Shown here piece by piece: positions 53,647-62,951 of a DNA stretch of 64,000 nt; the first letter of the stretch is position 1, and every line of letters begins with the position of its first letter. Origin of the DNA: Hyphomonas pacifica (GTDB taxonomy: Bacteria; Pseudomonadota; Alphaproteobacteria; Caulobacterales; Hyphomonadaceae); assembly GCF_000682675.1 (NCBI RefSeq), contig NZ_AWFA01000045.1, forward strand, positions 62,001-126,000, in the 5' to 3' direction. The translations under genes and the position numbers were made by a program. The notes beneath the pieces are model-generated. The model made no database searches. It saw nothing but the letters and a program-made list of their open reading frames with translations, and was not told the origin of the DNA.

Positions 53647-54978
53647 ATGGCATTCGACAGTGCCTCAAAACCTAAGACCTGCATTATTGGCGCGGGCTGT
53701 TCCGGCTTTACCATGGCCAAGCGCCTGAAGGATTATGGCCTTCCATATGATTGTTTCGAGATGTCGGACGATATCGGCGGCAACTGGTATTACAAGAATC
53801 CGAACGGGGCCTCTTCCTGCTATCAGTCCCTGCATATCGACACATCCAAATGGCGCCTGGCCTTTGAGGATTATCCTGTCCCGGAGGATTGGCCGGACTT
53901 CCCCCACCATGCCCAGCTGCTGCAGTATTTCCATGATTATGTGGATCATTTCGGCCTGCGCGAGACCATTACATTCGATACGGCAGTGACCAATGTGGCA
54001 GATCTGCCCGGTGGGCGCTGGAAGGTGACGCTGTCTACCGGGGAGACCCGGGAATATGATGCAGTCGTTGTCGCCAATGGCCATCACTGGGATCCGCGCA
54101 TGCCGAAATATCCGGGCGAGTTCGATGGCTATCAGGTACATTCCCACAATTATACGGACCCTTTCGAGCCCTATGACTTCCGCGGCAAACGCGCCATGGT
54201 CGTCGGCGCAGGGAACTCTGCCATGGATATTTCCTCGGAATTGTCGCAACGTCCGCTGGCGGAGAAGCTGTTCATTTCCATGCGCCGCGGTGTTTGGGTG
54301 ATGCCGAAATATATGGATGGCCAGCCAGCCGACAAGGCGGTGTTGCCCTCTTGGCTGCCCTCCGGGATCGGACGGGCACTGGCCCGCAAGAAGATCAAGA
54401 AGACCATCGGCATGATGGAAGATTACGGCCTGCCCAAGCCGGATCATGAGCCGCTGGACGGGCATCCGTCTGTCTCCGGGGAATTCCTGACGCGGGTCGG
54501 GTGCGGCGACATCATTCCTAAACCGGGCATTGAGCGGTTGGACGGTGATGGCGTCGTATTTACCGATGGCACGCGGGAAAAGGTGGACGCGATTGTCTGG
54601 GCAACCGGCTATAATGTGACCTTCCCCTTCCTGAAGCAGGGTGATTTGACGCCGAAGGAAAATGTCTTCCCGCTCTACAAACGCATGGTGAAGCCGGGTC
54701 GGGAGACGATCTTCTTCCTGGGCCTTGCTCAGCCCCTGCCAACGCTGGTGAACTTTGCTGAGCAGCAGTCAAAGCTGGTCGCTGCCGCCCTGAATGGTGA
54801 TTATGCCTTCCCATCGGAGGCAGAGATGGAAAGCATCATCGTCGAAGACGAGAAACGGCATCTCGGCCACTTCTATGACAGCCCACGCCACCGCATGCAG
54901 GTGGATTTTAACGCTTATTGCAAAGACTTAATGAAAGAGATTGATCGCGGAGCGAAACGCGCCCCCGTTGTTGCCTGA
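53647..54978 (+). CDS. Flavin-containing monooxygenase
   Basis: A 443-residue class B flavoprotein monooxygenase. FAD is bound by GAGCSG (15-20), NADPH by GAGNSAMD near 190, and the FMO signature FxGxxxHxxxY appears as FDGYQVHSHNY near 160. The ATG-like motif is WATGYNVTFP near 320. It should oxygenate a soft nucleophile or ketone with NADPH and O2. GGAGGAAG precedes the ATG at 53647. Substrate unknown. Confidence 0.92.
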   Translation: MAFDSASKPKTCIIGAGCSGFTMAKRLKDYGLPYDCFEMSDDIGGNWYYKNPNGASSCYQSLHIDTSKWRLAFEDYPVPEDWPDFPHHAQLLQYFHDYVDHFGLRETITFDTAVTNVADLPGGRWKVTLSTGETREYDAVVVANGHHWDPRMPKYPGEFDGYQVHSHNYTDPFEPYDFRGKRAMVVGAGNSAMDISSELSQRPLAEKLFISMRRGVWVMPKYMDGQPADKAVLPSWLPSGIGRALARKKIKKTIGMMEDYGLPKPDHEPLDGHPSVSGEFLTRVGCGDIIPKPGIERLDGDGVVFTDGTREKVDAIVWATGYNVTFPFLKQGDLTPKENVFPLYKRMVKPGRETIFFLGLAQPLPTLVNFAEQQSKLVAAALNGDYAFPSEAEMESIIVEDEKRHLGHFYDSPRHRMQVDFNAYCKDLMKEIDRGAKRAPVVA

Positions 54979-55009
54979 TATTAACCGTATACAGGGCATA
55001 AGGGCAGGC

Positions 55010-55702
55010 ATGTTTCGTTTCCTGCCTGCCCTTATGCTGATGGTGCTGACTGCCTGTGCCACGCGAGCGCCGATAGATATACGTAATGCGCCTTCGCGCG
55101 GGCCTGTCACGCAGACACCGGCAAGCCCGCCCGTAAGGGCCGCGCCGCAGGGCACATTTCAGCCAAATGCCTATTTGCGCGCCTGCTATGGCATCCGGGT
55201 GTCGAACTCGCCGCTGGTGGATGAAGATGGCTGGGTGCTGAACTACAAGCCGATTGTCGTGGTCAATGGCATGCCGCTGGCGGCATCCCCGGCCAATGAT
55301 GTGTGCCTGACCTCCGGCTTCGGCCAACGTTTCAGCCGACGCCATGATGGCATAGACCTTCAGTCGCGCCCAGCAGGCACGATTTACGCGACCGCGCCGG
55401 GCAGGGTGATTGAGGCGCGCGTCTCCACTGGCTATGGCAACATGGTGCTGGTTGACCATGGCAAGGGCGTCTACACTCGCTATGCACATCTCGCTTACAT
55501 TCAGCCGGGCGTTTCGGCCGGAAAGCATATCGGCTTCGGCCAGCCTGTCGGCATGATGGGGGCATCCGGCAATGCGTCCGCAGTTCACATTCATTATGAG
55601 ATTCTACTGGGTGACTATAACAATCCTCGCGGCTCAAAAGGCCTGACCCCCCGTGACCCGTTCTCGTTTCCACCTTATGAGTATGCGCAGGCTTACGAAT
55701 AG
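55010..55702 (+). CDS. M23 family metallopeptidase lipoprotein
   Basis: A 230-residue LytM-domain peptidase. Lipobox LTAC (Cys17) after a short signal. A linker rich in Pro precedes the LytM domain (about 95-215). Zinc ligands are intact: HxxxD in RHDGIDL and HxH in AVHIHYE, with TRYAHL in between, so it is probably an active peptidoglycan endopeptidase and not an EnvC-type activator. Start ATG 55010; the frame opens earlier within the FMO gene. Confidence 0.9.
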   Translation: MFRFLPALMLMVLTACATRAPIDIRNAPSRGPVTQTPASPPVRAAPQGTFQPNAYLRACYGIRVSNSPLVDEDGWVLNYKPIVVVNGMPLAASPANDVCLTSGFGQRFSRRHDGIDLQSRPAGTIYATAPGRVIEARVSTGYGNMVLVDHGKGVYTRYAHLAYIQPGVSAGKHIGFGQPVGMMGASGNASAVHIHYEILLGDYNNPRGSKGLTPRDPFSFPPYEYAQAYE

Positions 55703-55776
55703 GCAGACGCGATAGGGGGACGTATCGTGACATCAGACTGGATGACCGGGGCGGCGCCCGGAAGGCGCGGCGCTGA

Positions 55777-56466
55777 ATGAAGCGTTTCTTCGATCCTGAA
55801 CTTGTCCTGCGGACCTATCGCAATCCGTTGGCCTGGCTGGTGCTGACGGTCGATCTGCTGCCGATCCTGGCGATTGTGATCTATGGCTGGGGCGCGGTGC
55901 CGCTGGTGGCGCTCTACTGGCTGGAGAATTTGGTCATCGGTGTGATGACCATTCTGCGGATGATCGGAACGGGCTTTACCAGCCTGCTTAATCTGGCGGG
56001 CCTGGTTTTCATCATTCCCTTTTTCATCTTCCACTATGGCATGTTTTGCTACGGCCACGGCCTGTTCATCCGGTCCATGTCCGGCAAGGGCATGTCGTCA
56101 GGTGGGGAGGACCCGCTGGGCCTGGTGCAGTGGGCGCTGGGGTCAGGGCAGGGGATGGCCTGGTTCGTCGGGGCGATTCTGGCGGTGAACCTGATGCTCT
56201 ATGTCAGCGACTATATCCTCAAGGGGGAGTTCCGGGACGCAGATCTCGGCAGCGAAATGTTCGCGCCCTATGGCCGGATCGTCACCCTGCATGTGGCTAT
56301 CATCCTTGGCGCTTTTCTGGCCATCGGGCTGGGCCAACCGCTTCTGGGAGTTTTGCTGCTGATCATTCTGAGGGTCGTTTTCGGCGTGATTGTTTCCATG
56401 CTTCGCCAGTTTAAACGTGAGGCGGGTGGAGACCGCACTGCAGATGCCCTCGCGCAGGGCGTGTAA
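55777..56466 (+). CDS. DUF6498-containing membrane protein
   Basis: 229 residues with about six membrane helices. The family mark is the ALYWLENLVIGVMTILRM segment near 43-62, with HYGMFCYGHG near 85-95. Uncharacterised family. It stands alone, 74 bases after the M23 gene, and is followed by the TetR-led operon. Confidence 0.78.
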   Translation: MKRFFDPELVLRTYRNPLAWLVLTVDLLPILAIVIYGWGAVPLVALYWLENLVIGVMTILRMIGTGFTSLLNLAGLVFIIPFFIFHYGMFCYGHGLFIRSMSGKGMSSGGEDPLGLVQWALGSGQGMAWFVGAILAVNLMLYVSDYILKGEFRDADLGSEMFAPYGRIVTLHVAIILGAFLAIGLGQPLLGVLLLIILRVVFGVIVSMLRQFKREAGGDRTADALAQGV

Positions 56467-56470
56467 AAAG

Positions 56471-56499
56471 TTGACGCATGGTGACACTCTGGTCATGAT
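56471..56499 (+). promoter_or_regulatory. Possible promoter of the TetR-esterase-MDR operon
   Basis: TTGACG (56471-56476), 17 bases, CATGAT (56494-56499); five and four of six matches to sigma-70-type hexamers. A TGAC-N6-GTCA inverted repeat (56482-56495) lies in the spacer and could be the TetR operator. Confidence 0.4.
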
Positions 56500-56525
56500 G
56501 GTGCGATCCCGCTCAGGAAGTCCCC

Positions 56526-57152
56526 ATGACAGCACCCGCAAAAATCCTCCCGTCCCCCTCCGGCAAACGTGCCCGTTCGAAAGCCGCCAATCGGCGCGCC
56601 ATTCTGGATGCCGGCCGTCATGTATTTGCCCGGATCGGCTTTGAGGCCACCACTGTGCGCGACATTATCCGGGAGACGGAGCTCGCGGCGGGCACGTTCT
56701 ATAATTACTTCAAGTCCAAGGAAGAAGTATTTGAGGCGATTGCCGAGGATTCCGCCCATCGCTTCCGCGCGCATCTTAGCGATGTGCGCGCTACGGCAAC
56801 GGACTTCGAGGCCTATGTCCATGATGCCTTCCGGGCCTATTTCGGTTTTATCGCCCAGGAGAATGAAGAGGCGATCCGCAATGGCGCACCGCACTTGGCA
56901 CTGATTGGCGTGCGCGTGGATACGCCGGAAATGCTGGCTGTTGCAGAAGAGATCCGTCTGGACCTGGAACATGTGCTGTCCAGGGATGAGGGACCGAAAC
57001 TCGATACGGCGTATCTGACGGCTGCTGCAATCGGCATTGCACGTGAGATGGGCGATCATATGCTGACGCGCCGTCCGATTGATGTTGACGGGGCCACACA
57101 GTTTGCCGCGTCCATGCTGCTGGGCGGAGTTCGAGAGATTACCGCAAAGTAA
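56526..57152 (+). CDS. TetR/AcrR family transcriptional regulator
   Basis: 208 residues. The HTH reads ILDAGRHVFARIGFEATTVR, DIIRETELAAGTFYNYFKSK, a classical TetR pattern. The remaining helical domain binds an unknown ligand. AGGAAG precedes the ATG. Gene order TetR, esterase, quinone oxidoreductase, MDR suggests control of that set, possibly lipid or xenobiotic breakdown. Confidence 0.9.
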   Translation: MTAPAKILPSPSGKRARSKAANRRAILDAGRHVFARIGFEATTVRDIIRETELAAGTFYNYFKSKEEVFEAIAEDSAHRFRAHLSDVRATATDFEAYVHDAFRAYFGFIAQENEEAIRNGAPHLALIGVRVDTPEMLAVAEEIRLDLEHVLSRDEGPKLDTAYLTAAAIGIAREMGDHMLTRRPIDVDGATQFAASMLLGGVREITAK

Positions 57153-57225
57153 AGCTGTACCAGCCCTTGGCGGATGTGCCCTGGCAGGTCTAATCTTCCG
57201 GTTCTTGGAGCACAGGGAGACTGGC

Positions 57226-58260
57226 ATGGGCCTGCAGCAGATGATCACCAAGCTCATTTTCAAACTGCCAGACGGCATTCTGGTTCGCATGGCGGGCGGC
57301 GAGCCTGTTCAGATACGTGGACGGGTGCTGGAGCCGCAATTGCAATTGGTGGCCTGGAATGGCCGTAACGCGCCACCCTTGTCTTCGCTGCAGCCGGAAG
57401 TTGTGCAGGCTGCCGTAAAGGAACAGCTGGATTCGATGGCCGCACCGCTGGAGCCAGGTGTGAAGACCGAGGATTTCTCCATTCCCGGCCCGGACCGCAA
57501 CGAGATTCCCGTCCGCCTTTATCGGCCCGAGACGCAGGACCCGAAAGCGCCTTTGCTGGTCTATTATCATATGGGTGGCGGCGTGATCGGCGATCTGGAG
57601 ACCTGCCATGCCTGGTGCTCGATTCTCGCCTCTGTTGTGAAATGCCCGGTCCTCTCGGTTGATTACCGGCTGGCACCTGAGCATAAATTTCCGGCGGGCC
57701 TTGATGATTGTATCCAGGCCTATGAATGGGGTGTGCGCAATGCCGGGAAATATGGCGCACCAGAGGGCATGGCAGCCGTCGGCGGTGACAGTATGGGCGG
57801 CAATTTCTCCGCCATTATCAGCCAGGAAATGCAGCGCGAGCACAAGCCGCTGCCCGCCTATCAACTGCTGATCTATCCGGCCGTGGATCTGGTGGAGGAT
57901 TATCCCTCCCGCAAGGATTTTGGCGAAACCTTCTCCCTCAGCACCGACACGATGAACTGGTTCATGGACCAGTATCTGCCGGAAGGCTTTGACCGGTCAG
58001 ACCAATTGCTGTCCCCAGCCCAGACGGGAGAGCTGGAAGGCCTTCCGCCTGCTATCCTCGTTACAGCAGGGCATGACCCGCTGTGCGATGAGGGTGATGA
58101 TTATGCCAAGCGACTGAAAGCGGCGGGCGTGCCGGTGAAGCACAAATGCTTTGAAACCCTGCCACACGCCTTCACGGCCTTTACCGGCTTCTCGCCGGGC
58201 TCGCGCGCTGCCTGTCTTGAAATTGCCGACATGGTTCGCGAGACCGTTGCCCGTCTATGA
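57226..58260 (+). CDS. HSL-type alpha/beta hydrolase (esterase)
   Basis: A 344-residue esterase of the hormone-sensitive lipase (family IV) group. The oxyanion segment HGGG is changed to HMGG (YYHMGGGVIGDLET). The nucleophile Ser is in GGDSMGGNFS, the Asp in TAGHDPLCDEG and the His in LPHAFTAF. It hydrolyses carboxyl esters of small substrates. Start ATG 57226 follows GGGAGA. The next gene overlaps by four bases (ATGA). Confidence 0.9.
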   Translation: MGLQQMITKLIFKLPDGILVRMAGGEPVQIRGRVLEPQLQLVAWNGRNAPPLSSLQPEVVQAAVKEQLDSMAAPLEPGVKTEDFSIPGPDRNEIPVRLYRPETQDPKAPLLVYYHMGGGVIGDLETCHAWCSILASVVKCPVLSVDYRLAPEHKFPAGLDDCIQAYEWGVRNAGKYGAPEGMAAVGGDSMGGNFSAIISQEMQREHKPLPAYQLLIYPAVDLVEDYPSRKDFGETFSLSTDTMNWFMDQYLPEGFDRSDQLLSPAQTGELEGLPPAILVTAGHDPLCDEGDDYAKRLKAAGVPVKHKCFETLPHAFTAFTGFSPGSRAACLEIADMVRETVARL

Positions 58261-59231
58261 GAGCGCTTGTCTGTCATGAGCTGACGGAGGATTTTTCAGG
58301 TCTTGGCGTCGCAGAAATTGCCCGGCCCGAGCCGGGGAAGGGGGAGGTGCTGGTCCGCGTGAAGGCGGCCAGTGTGAACTTCCCGGACTTGCTGATGAGC
58401 CAGGGCAAGTATCAGCTGAAACCGGACCTGCCCTTCATTCAGGGCATGGAGTGCGCCGGAATCGTTGAAGCGGTCGGGGAGGGCGTTGAAGATTTCGCGC
58501 CGGGCGACCGTGTGGCGGGCGGCAACAAGACCGGGGCTTTTGCAGACTATACCGTCCTGCCAGCATTGGGCCTGACCCGCGTGCCGGAGGTTATGGATTT
58601 TGCGGAGGCAGCGTCTTATTCCGCCGCCTATTTGACGGCCTATGTGGCGCTGGTCCGCCGGGCCAATCTGCAGCCGGGCGAGACATTGCTGGTGCACGGC
58701 GCAAGTGGCGGCGTTGGCATGGCCGCGATTGATGTCGGCAAGCTGCTCGGCGCGACGGTGATCGCAACATCTGCTTCCGATGCAAAGCTCGACAAGGTGC
58801 TGGAACATGGCGCCGACTATGTGATCAATGTCAGCCAGGGCTTCCGGGACAAGGTAAAGACGCTGACCGGTGGTGCGGGCGCGGATGTGATTTTCGATCC
58901 GGTCGGCGGCGACGTGTTTGACGAGAGTGTGCGCTGCATCGCCTTTGACGGGCGGCTTCTGGTGATCGGCTTCACATCGGGACGAATCCCGGAGGTGAAG
59001 GTGAACATGCCCCTGATCAAGGGGTTCTCCGTGGTCGGTGTGAGGGCGGGGGAGTATGGCCGCCGTTTTCCGGAGCGCGGCAAAGAGAATGTGCAGGCCA
59101 TCTGGAAATGGGCGGCGGAAGGCAAGACTCATCCGCGCATCCATGCCAACCTGACATTGGACGCGTGGCGTGAAGCCTACCGCTTGCTGACGGACAGGGA
59201 AGTCGTCGGCAAGGTCATTATAACTCCCTGA
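58257..59231 (+). CDS. NADPH:quinone oxidoreductase family protein (MDR)
   Basis: A 324-residue medium-chain dehydrogenase/reductase. The NADPH loop HGASGGVGMAAIDVGKLLGA is near 145-165, and FPDLLMSQGKYQ and GMECAGIVEAVGEG match the quinone-reductase group. No zinc-ligand set is present. Start overlaps the esterase stop, so the two are translationally coupled. It reduces an activated double bond or quinone; natural substrate unknown. Confidence 0.9.
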   Translation: MRALVCHELTEDFSGLGVAEIARPEPGKGEVLVRVKAASVNFPDLLMSQGKYQLKPDLPFIQGMECAGIVEAVGEGVEDFAPGDRVAGGNKTGAFADYTVLPALGLTRVPEVMDFAEAASYSAAYLTAYVALVRRANLQPGETLLVHGASGGVGMAAIDVGKLLGATVIATSASDAKLDKVLEHGADYVINVSQGFRDKVKTLTGGAGADVIFDPVGGDVFDESVRCIAFDGRLLVIGFTSGRIPEVKVNMPLIKGFSVVGVRAGEYGRRFPERGKENVQAIWKWAAEGKTHPRIHANLTLDAWREAYRLLTDREVVGKVIITP

Positions 59232-59268
59232 AAAATCAGATATTCAAACGCTTAGAGAGGAATACCCA

Positions 59269-60408
59269 ATGGCTGACCAACTCCCCGAGACAAGCCTGCA
59301 GATCCGCACGCTGGTGACACCGGAAGGCAAGCTCGAACTCTCCCTCGAAGAGGCGCCGGTGAAAACTCCCGGTCCGGATCAGGTGCTGGTGCGCGTTGAG
59401 GGTACGCCGATCAACCCGTCTGACCTTGGCCTCCTCGTCGGCGGCGCGGATATGTCGACCGCTATGCAGGGCGGCACGAAAGACAGCCCCACTATTTCGG
59501 CTGATGTGCCGGCAGGTGGCCTGCGCGCCATGAAGGCCCGCCTCGGCCAGTCTCTGGGCGTGGGTAATGAAGGGGCAGGCACCGTGATTGCGGCGGGTGA
59601 CTCCCCTGCGGCGCAGGCACTGCTTGGCAAGATGGTCACCTGCCTGGGCGGTAACATGTATCAGCAATATCGCACACTGCATGTTTCACAATGTATGGCC
59701 CTGCCGGAGGGCACCACGGCGGAGCAGGGCGCATCCTGCTATGTGAACCCGTTGACGGCGCTGTCCTTTGTCGAGACGATGAAAGCAAAAGGGCATTCCG
59801 CTCTCGTGCACACAGCTGCCGCATCGAATTTGGGCCAGATGCTGAACAAGATCTGTCTCAAGGACGGCGTGCCGCTCCTCAATATCGTCCGCAAGAAAGA
59901 ACAGGAAGACATCCTGCGCGGCATCGGGGCGAAACATATCGTCAATTCTTCCTCAGACACCTTCATGGAAGACCTGATCAATGGTCTCGTTGAGACGGGT
60001 GCCACGATGGGCTTCGATGCCATTGGCGGCGGTCCGCTTGCGGGCCAGTTGCTGATCGCGATGGAAGCAGCGGCCAATCGCAAGATGAAAGAATATTCCC
60101 GGTACGGATCCGGCACCGAGACACAGGTCTACATCTATGGCCGGCTGGACATGTCGCCGAGTATCGTGCCGGCCGGTGTCGGCTTTGCCTGGAATCTCAG
60201 CGGCTATCTGCTAACGCCGTTCCTGGAGAAGGCAGCCCCGGAGGTGCGCGAACGGATGCACAAGCGCGTAATCGACGAGTTGAACACGACCTTTGCCAGC
60301 CACTACACGAAGAAGGTCTCCCTCGCCGAAGCCCTCGATCTGGAGACGCTCCACGCCTACAATGCCAAGGCAACGGGCGAGAAATATCTGATCACGCCAA
60401 ACGCCTGA
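59269..60408 (+). CDS. Zinc-binding dehydrogenase family protein (MDR)
   Basis: A 379-residue medium-chain reductase that is distant from the standard zinc alcohol dehydrogenases. GroES-like start (VRVEGTPINPSDLGLL) and a Rossmann segment (HTAAASNLGQMLNKICLKDG) are visible; the typical catalytic zinc Cys-His pair is absent. A final MDR gene of the TetR operon, 37 bases after the previous gene. GAGAGGAA precedes the ATG. Confidence 0.85.
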   Translation: MADQLPETSLQIRTLVTPEGKLELSLEEAPVKTPGPDQVLVRVEGTPINPSDLGLLVGGADMSTAMQGGTKDSPTISADVPAGGLRAMKARLGQSLGVGNEGAGTVIAAGDSPAAQALLGKMVTCLGGNMYQQYRTLHVSQCMALPEGTTAEQGASCYVNPLTALSFVETMKAKGHSALVHTAAASNLGQMLNKICLKDGVPLLNIVRKKEQEDILRGIGAKHIVNSSSDTFMEDLINGLVETGATMGFDAIGGGPLAGQLLIAMEAAANRKMKEYSRYGSGTETQVYIYGRLDMSPSIVPAGVGFAWNLSGYLLTPFLEKAAPEVRERMHKRVIDELNTTFASHYTKKVSLAEALDLETLHAYNAKATGEKYLITPNA

Positions 60409-60414
60409 TAAAGA

Positions 60415-61137
60415 CTAGCCGATCCTGTCATGCGTTATGCGGATGGCATGATCGGCATCTTTCAGGACAACAATATCCGCCGTCTCGCGGAGCGGGGCAA
60501 TATGCTGCCGCAGATTAGGCAAATTAATCTGCTCCCAGACGGATGTTGCAAAGGCTAGAAGTTCCGGTTCAGACATGTGCAGGAAATTGGCGTAGAAAGA
60601 AGACGGATCTTGTCTTGCTGCGTTCCAATAGCGCACAAAGCGTTCCAGAAACCAGGTCTGCAGATTGTCTTCCGTCGCATCCAGATAGATCAAGATGTCC
60701 GGCTCCCGGTCATGACGTGGCGGCGGAGAGAGCGGGCGAAAGCCAAGCCCTTCCAGGATCAATATGTCCGGCTGGGCGATGGTGCGCGTCAGAACCGGGT
60801 CAACATCATAGGTCACGTGACTGTAGATTGGGAAGGCGGCTTCTCCGGCGGCAAGCGCTTCCAGAGCGTCGCCCATGGCTGTCAGATCATAGGTTTCTGG
60901 AAAGCCTTTGCGCAGGGTTTGTCCGCGCTCTTCCAGAATGGTGTTGGAAAACAGGAAGCCGTCTGTCGAGATTGTTTCTGCACGGTGAGTCTTGTCGAGA
61001 ATGGCCTCGATCTCACCGGCCAGTGTTGTCTTGCCGGAGGCGACGGAGCCAGTGATCCCAGCTACGAGGCTCTCCGTTTCGCGCTTCAGCTCCAGCAGTC
61101 GCCGGGCAAGCGCTTCGGTGCCGTTGCGCCTGTCCAT
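60415..61137 (-). CDS. coaA: Pantothenate kinase type I-like (CoaA), short
   Basis: 240 residues. The whole kinase core of E. coli CoaA is present: Walker A GSVASGKTT near 30, ISTDGFLFSN, RKGFPETYD, YSHVTYDV, DILILEGLGF and IYLDATEDNLQTWFLERF. It phosphorylates pantothenate, the first step of CoA synthesis. About 70 N-terminal residues of the usual 316 are missing, with the upstream gene's stop directly abutting the ATG, so the truncation is real or the start codon is elsewhere. Second gene after the META lipoprotein. Confidence 0.8.
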   Translation of the reverse strand: MDRRNGTEALARRLLELKRETESLVAGITGSVASGKTTLAGEIEAILDKTHRAETISTDGFLFSNTILEERGQTLRKGFPETYDLTAMGDALEALAAGEAAFPIYSHVTYDVDPVLTRTIAQPDILILEGLGFRPLSPPPRHDREPDILIYLDATEDNLQTWFLERFVRYWNAARQDPSSFYANFLHMSEPELLAFATSVWEQINLPNLRQHIAPLRETADIVVLKDADHAIRITHDRIG

Positions 61138-61935
61138 TCACCAGCGACGTGCCAGAAGGCTTTCGCCGTCATCTGTTTCAAGAATGAGCGCGCCTGTCTG
61201 GTCAAAGGATAATTCTGTAACGCGGCTCAATATGTCCGTGAACCGGTTTTCCTGATCCATCTGTGCTTCGCTGCACATGCGGTGTGTCAAGCTCAGCAGA
61301 CCGATCGCGAGATCACTTCCGGTCTGCTCATATTTGCCGGTATAACGGTTACAGGAAGCCTCTCCGCTCACCGTATCATCAGCGCCAAACTTTATGGAAA
61401 CGCGGGCATAATCCATGACGCCGCTTCGATTGATGTCTTCGACGATCCACTCCTCTCCCAGCAGGGCAGAAGAGGGCACAGAGGATACCGCAGCACTGAC
61501 CAGCAGCAGTGTGCCGATATTGATATCCCCATTGTCGGCCGCAATGGGGTACATCGTATCTGTCGTCCACAGAAGGTTCCCTTCCGGATCGCTGATCGTT
61601 GCGCGCAGAGTGTAGCTCATCCGCGGCTCAAGCGCAGTGGAGTCATAGATCAGGGTGAACGGGATCGGCACTTGCTCCGTGCCGATCTCGATCTCTTCTG
61701 CCGCGATCAGCGTGGAGGACGCATCCGCCAGCGACACATCAATAAGGGTCACTTCCGCCAGGCTGCCGGGGATCAGGGCTATCCGTTCCCGATAGGTCAG
61801 CTGTCCTGTGATCACATGTTCCGTAGCCCTTTCTGGCCCGGCGGCTGGCCCGCTGACGATCCTCGCCGCAGGGGCCACGCACGCGCACAGTGCGCTGGCC
61901 GCGAGCAGGCTGGTCAGGCAAATTCGTCTGGACAT
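61138..61935 (-). CDS. META-domain lipoprotein with YbaY-like domain
   Basis: 265 residues. Lipobox CAC (Cys17 or 19 region, ALCACVAP). An YbaY-like domain (about 45-145: ITGQLTYRERIALIPGSLAE, VTLIDVSLAD) is followed by a META domain (about 165-262: WIVEDINRSGVM, EASCNRYTGKYEQ, LTHRMCSEAQM). META proteins are heat-shock-associated lipoproteins such as HslJ. ATG 61935 has GAGAGGA upstream; the frame is open further. It ends exactly where coaA begins. Confidence 0.82.
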   Translation of the reverse strand: MSRRICLTSLLAASALCACVAPAARIVSGPAAGPERATEHVITGQLTYRERIALIPGSLAEVTLIDVSLADASSTLIAAEEIEIGTEQVPIPFTLIYDSTALEPRMSYTLRATISDPEGNLLWTTDTMYPIAADNGDINIGTLLLVSAAVSSVPSSALLGEEWIVEDINRSGVMDYARVSIKFGADDTVSGEASCNRYTGKYEQTGSDLAIGLLSLTHRMCSEAQMDQENRFTDILSRVTELSFDQTGALILETDDGESLLARRW

Positions 61936-61975
61936 GTCGATCATCCTCTCCATGGTATCATATCGAGGTGGCAGT

Positions 61976-62877
61976 CTACACGGTCCGTTTCGCTTTGTCT
62001 TTCGCGTTCGTAGCTTCGATAGCGTCGCGCGCGGCCTGCCATTCCTCATCGCCCCACGCCGTCAGCTGGGCAAAATTGCCGCCGGTGGCGTTATAGGCGG
62101 CCCCGTCAATCGCGATGGTCTGGCCGTTCACATATTCCGCCCCGTGCGCCATCAGAAACACGGCTAAATTGACCAGTTCGTGCATTTCGCCGACACGGCC
62201 CATCGGATTGGAGACGCCGGAATCCATGCGCTTTGCGCCTTCTGCGTCCGGGGCCAGGCGCTTGGACATGCCTTCGGTGGGGAAGGGCCCCGGCGCGATG
62301 GCATTGAAGCGCAGGCCATAGCGGCCCCATTCGACGGCCAGCGATTGCGTCATCGTGTTGACGGCGGCCTTGGACATGGCGGAGGGTACCACGAACGGCC
62401 CGCCATTCCAGATCCAGGTCGTCAGGATGGAACATACGCTGCCCTTGTCACCGGCCTTGATCCAGCGCTTGCCGATGTCCTGCGTCATGTAGAAACTGCC
62501 GCGAAACACGATGTTCGAAATTGCATCAAAGCCGCGAATGGACAAGTCTTCGGTGCGGCTGATGAAATTGCCGGCGGCATTGTTTATAAGGCCCGTCAGC
62601 GGGCCGTGCTGGGCCCAGATCTGGTCATTCATGTCACTGATGGCCTCGGCCACCCGGTGTCACAGGCATGCGGCACGACCTTGCCGCCATGCTTGCCTAT
62701 CAGCTCGGCCGCGGTGTCTTCGCAGACCTGTCCGCGCCGTCCGCAGATATGCACTTCCGCGCCGAGCTTCAGGAAGCCTTCGGCCATTTCCTTGCCAAGA
62801 CCTGTGCCGCCGCCCGTAATGAGAACGCGTTCGCCCTCCATCAGGCCGTCGCGGTACATCAGTTTTGTTATGTCCAT
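61976..62877 (-). pseudogene. SDR oxidoreductase with one-base frameshift
   Basis: Two frames together encode one short-chain dehydrogenase of the 2,4-dienoyl-CoA reductase-like type. The first part (62877 to about 62658) has LITGGGTGLGKEMAEGF and ends in HACDTGW; the second frame (to 61976) continues AEAISDMNDQ, LINNAAGNF and the AMSKAAVN active-site Lys region. One base seems missing near 62658: inserting one would give HACDIRVAEAI, as expected of the family. GGGAGGAAA precedes ATG 62877. It could be a real inactivation, a sequencing error or frameshifting. Confidence 0.85.
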
Positions 62878-62951
62878 GAAATTTCCTCCCGGATGTACAG
62901 TCCAGGAGGATGATAAGGCGCTTGCGACAACTGCAAAGCTGTCACGCAGGG

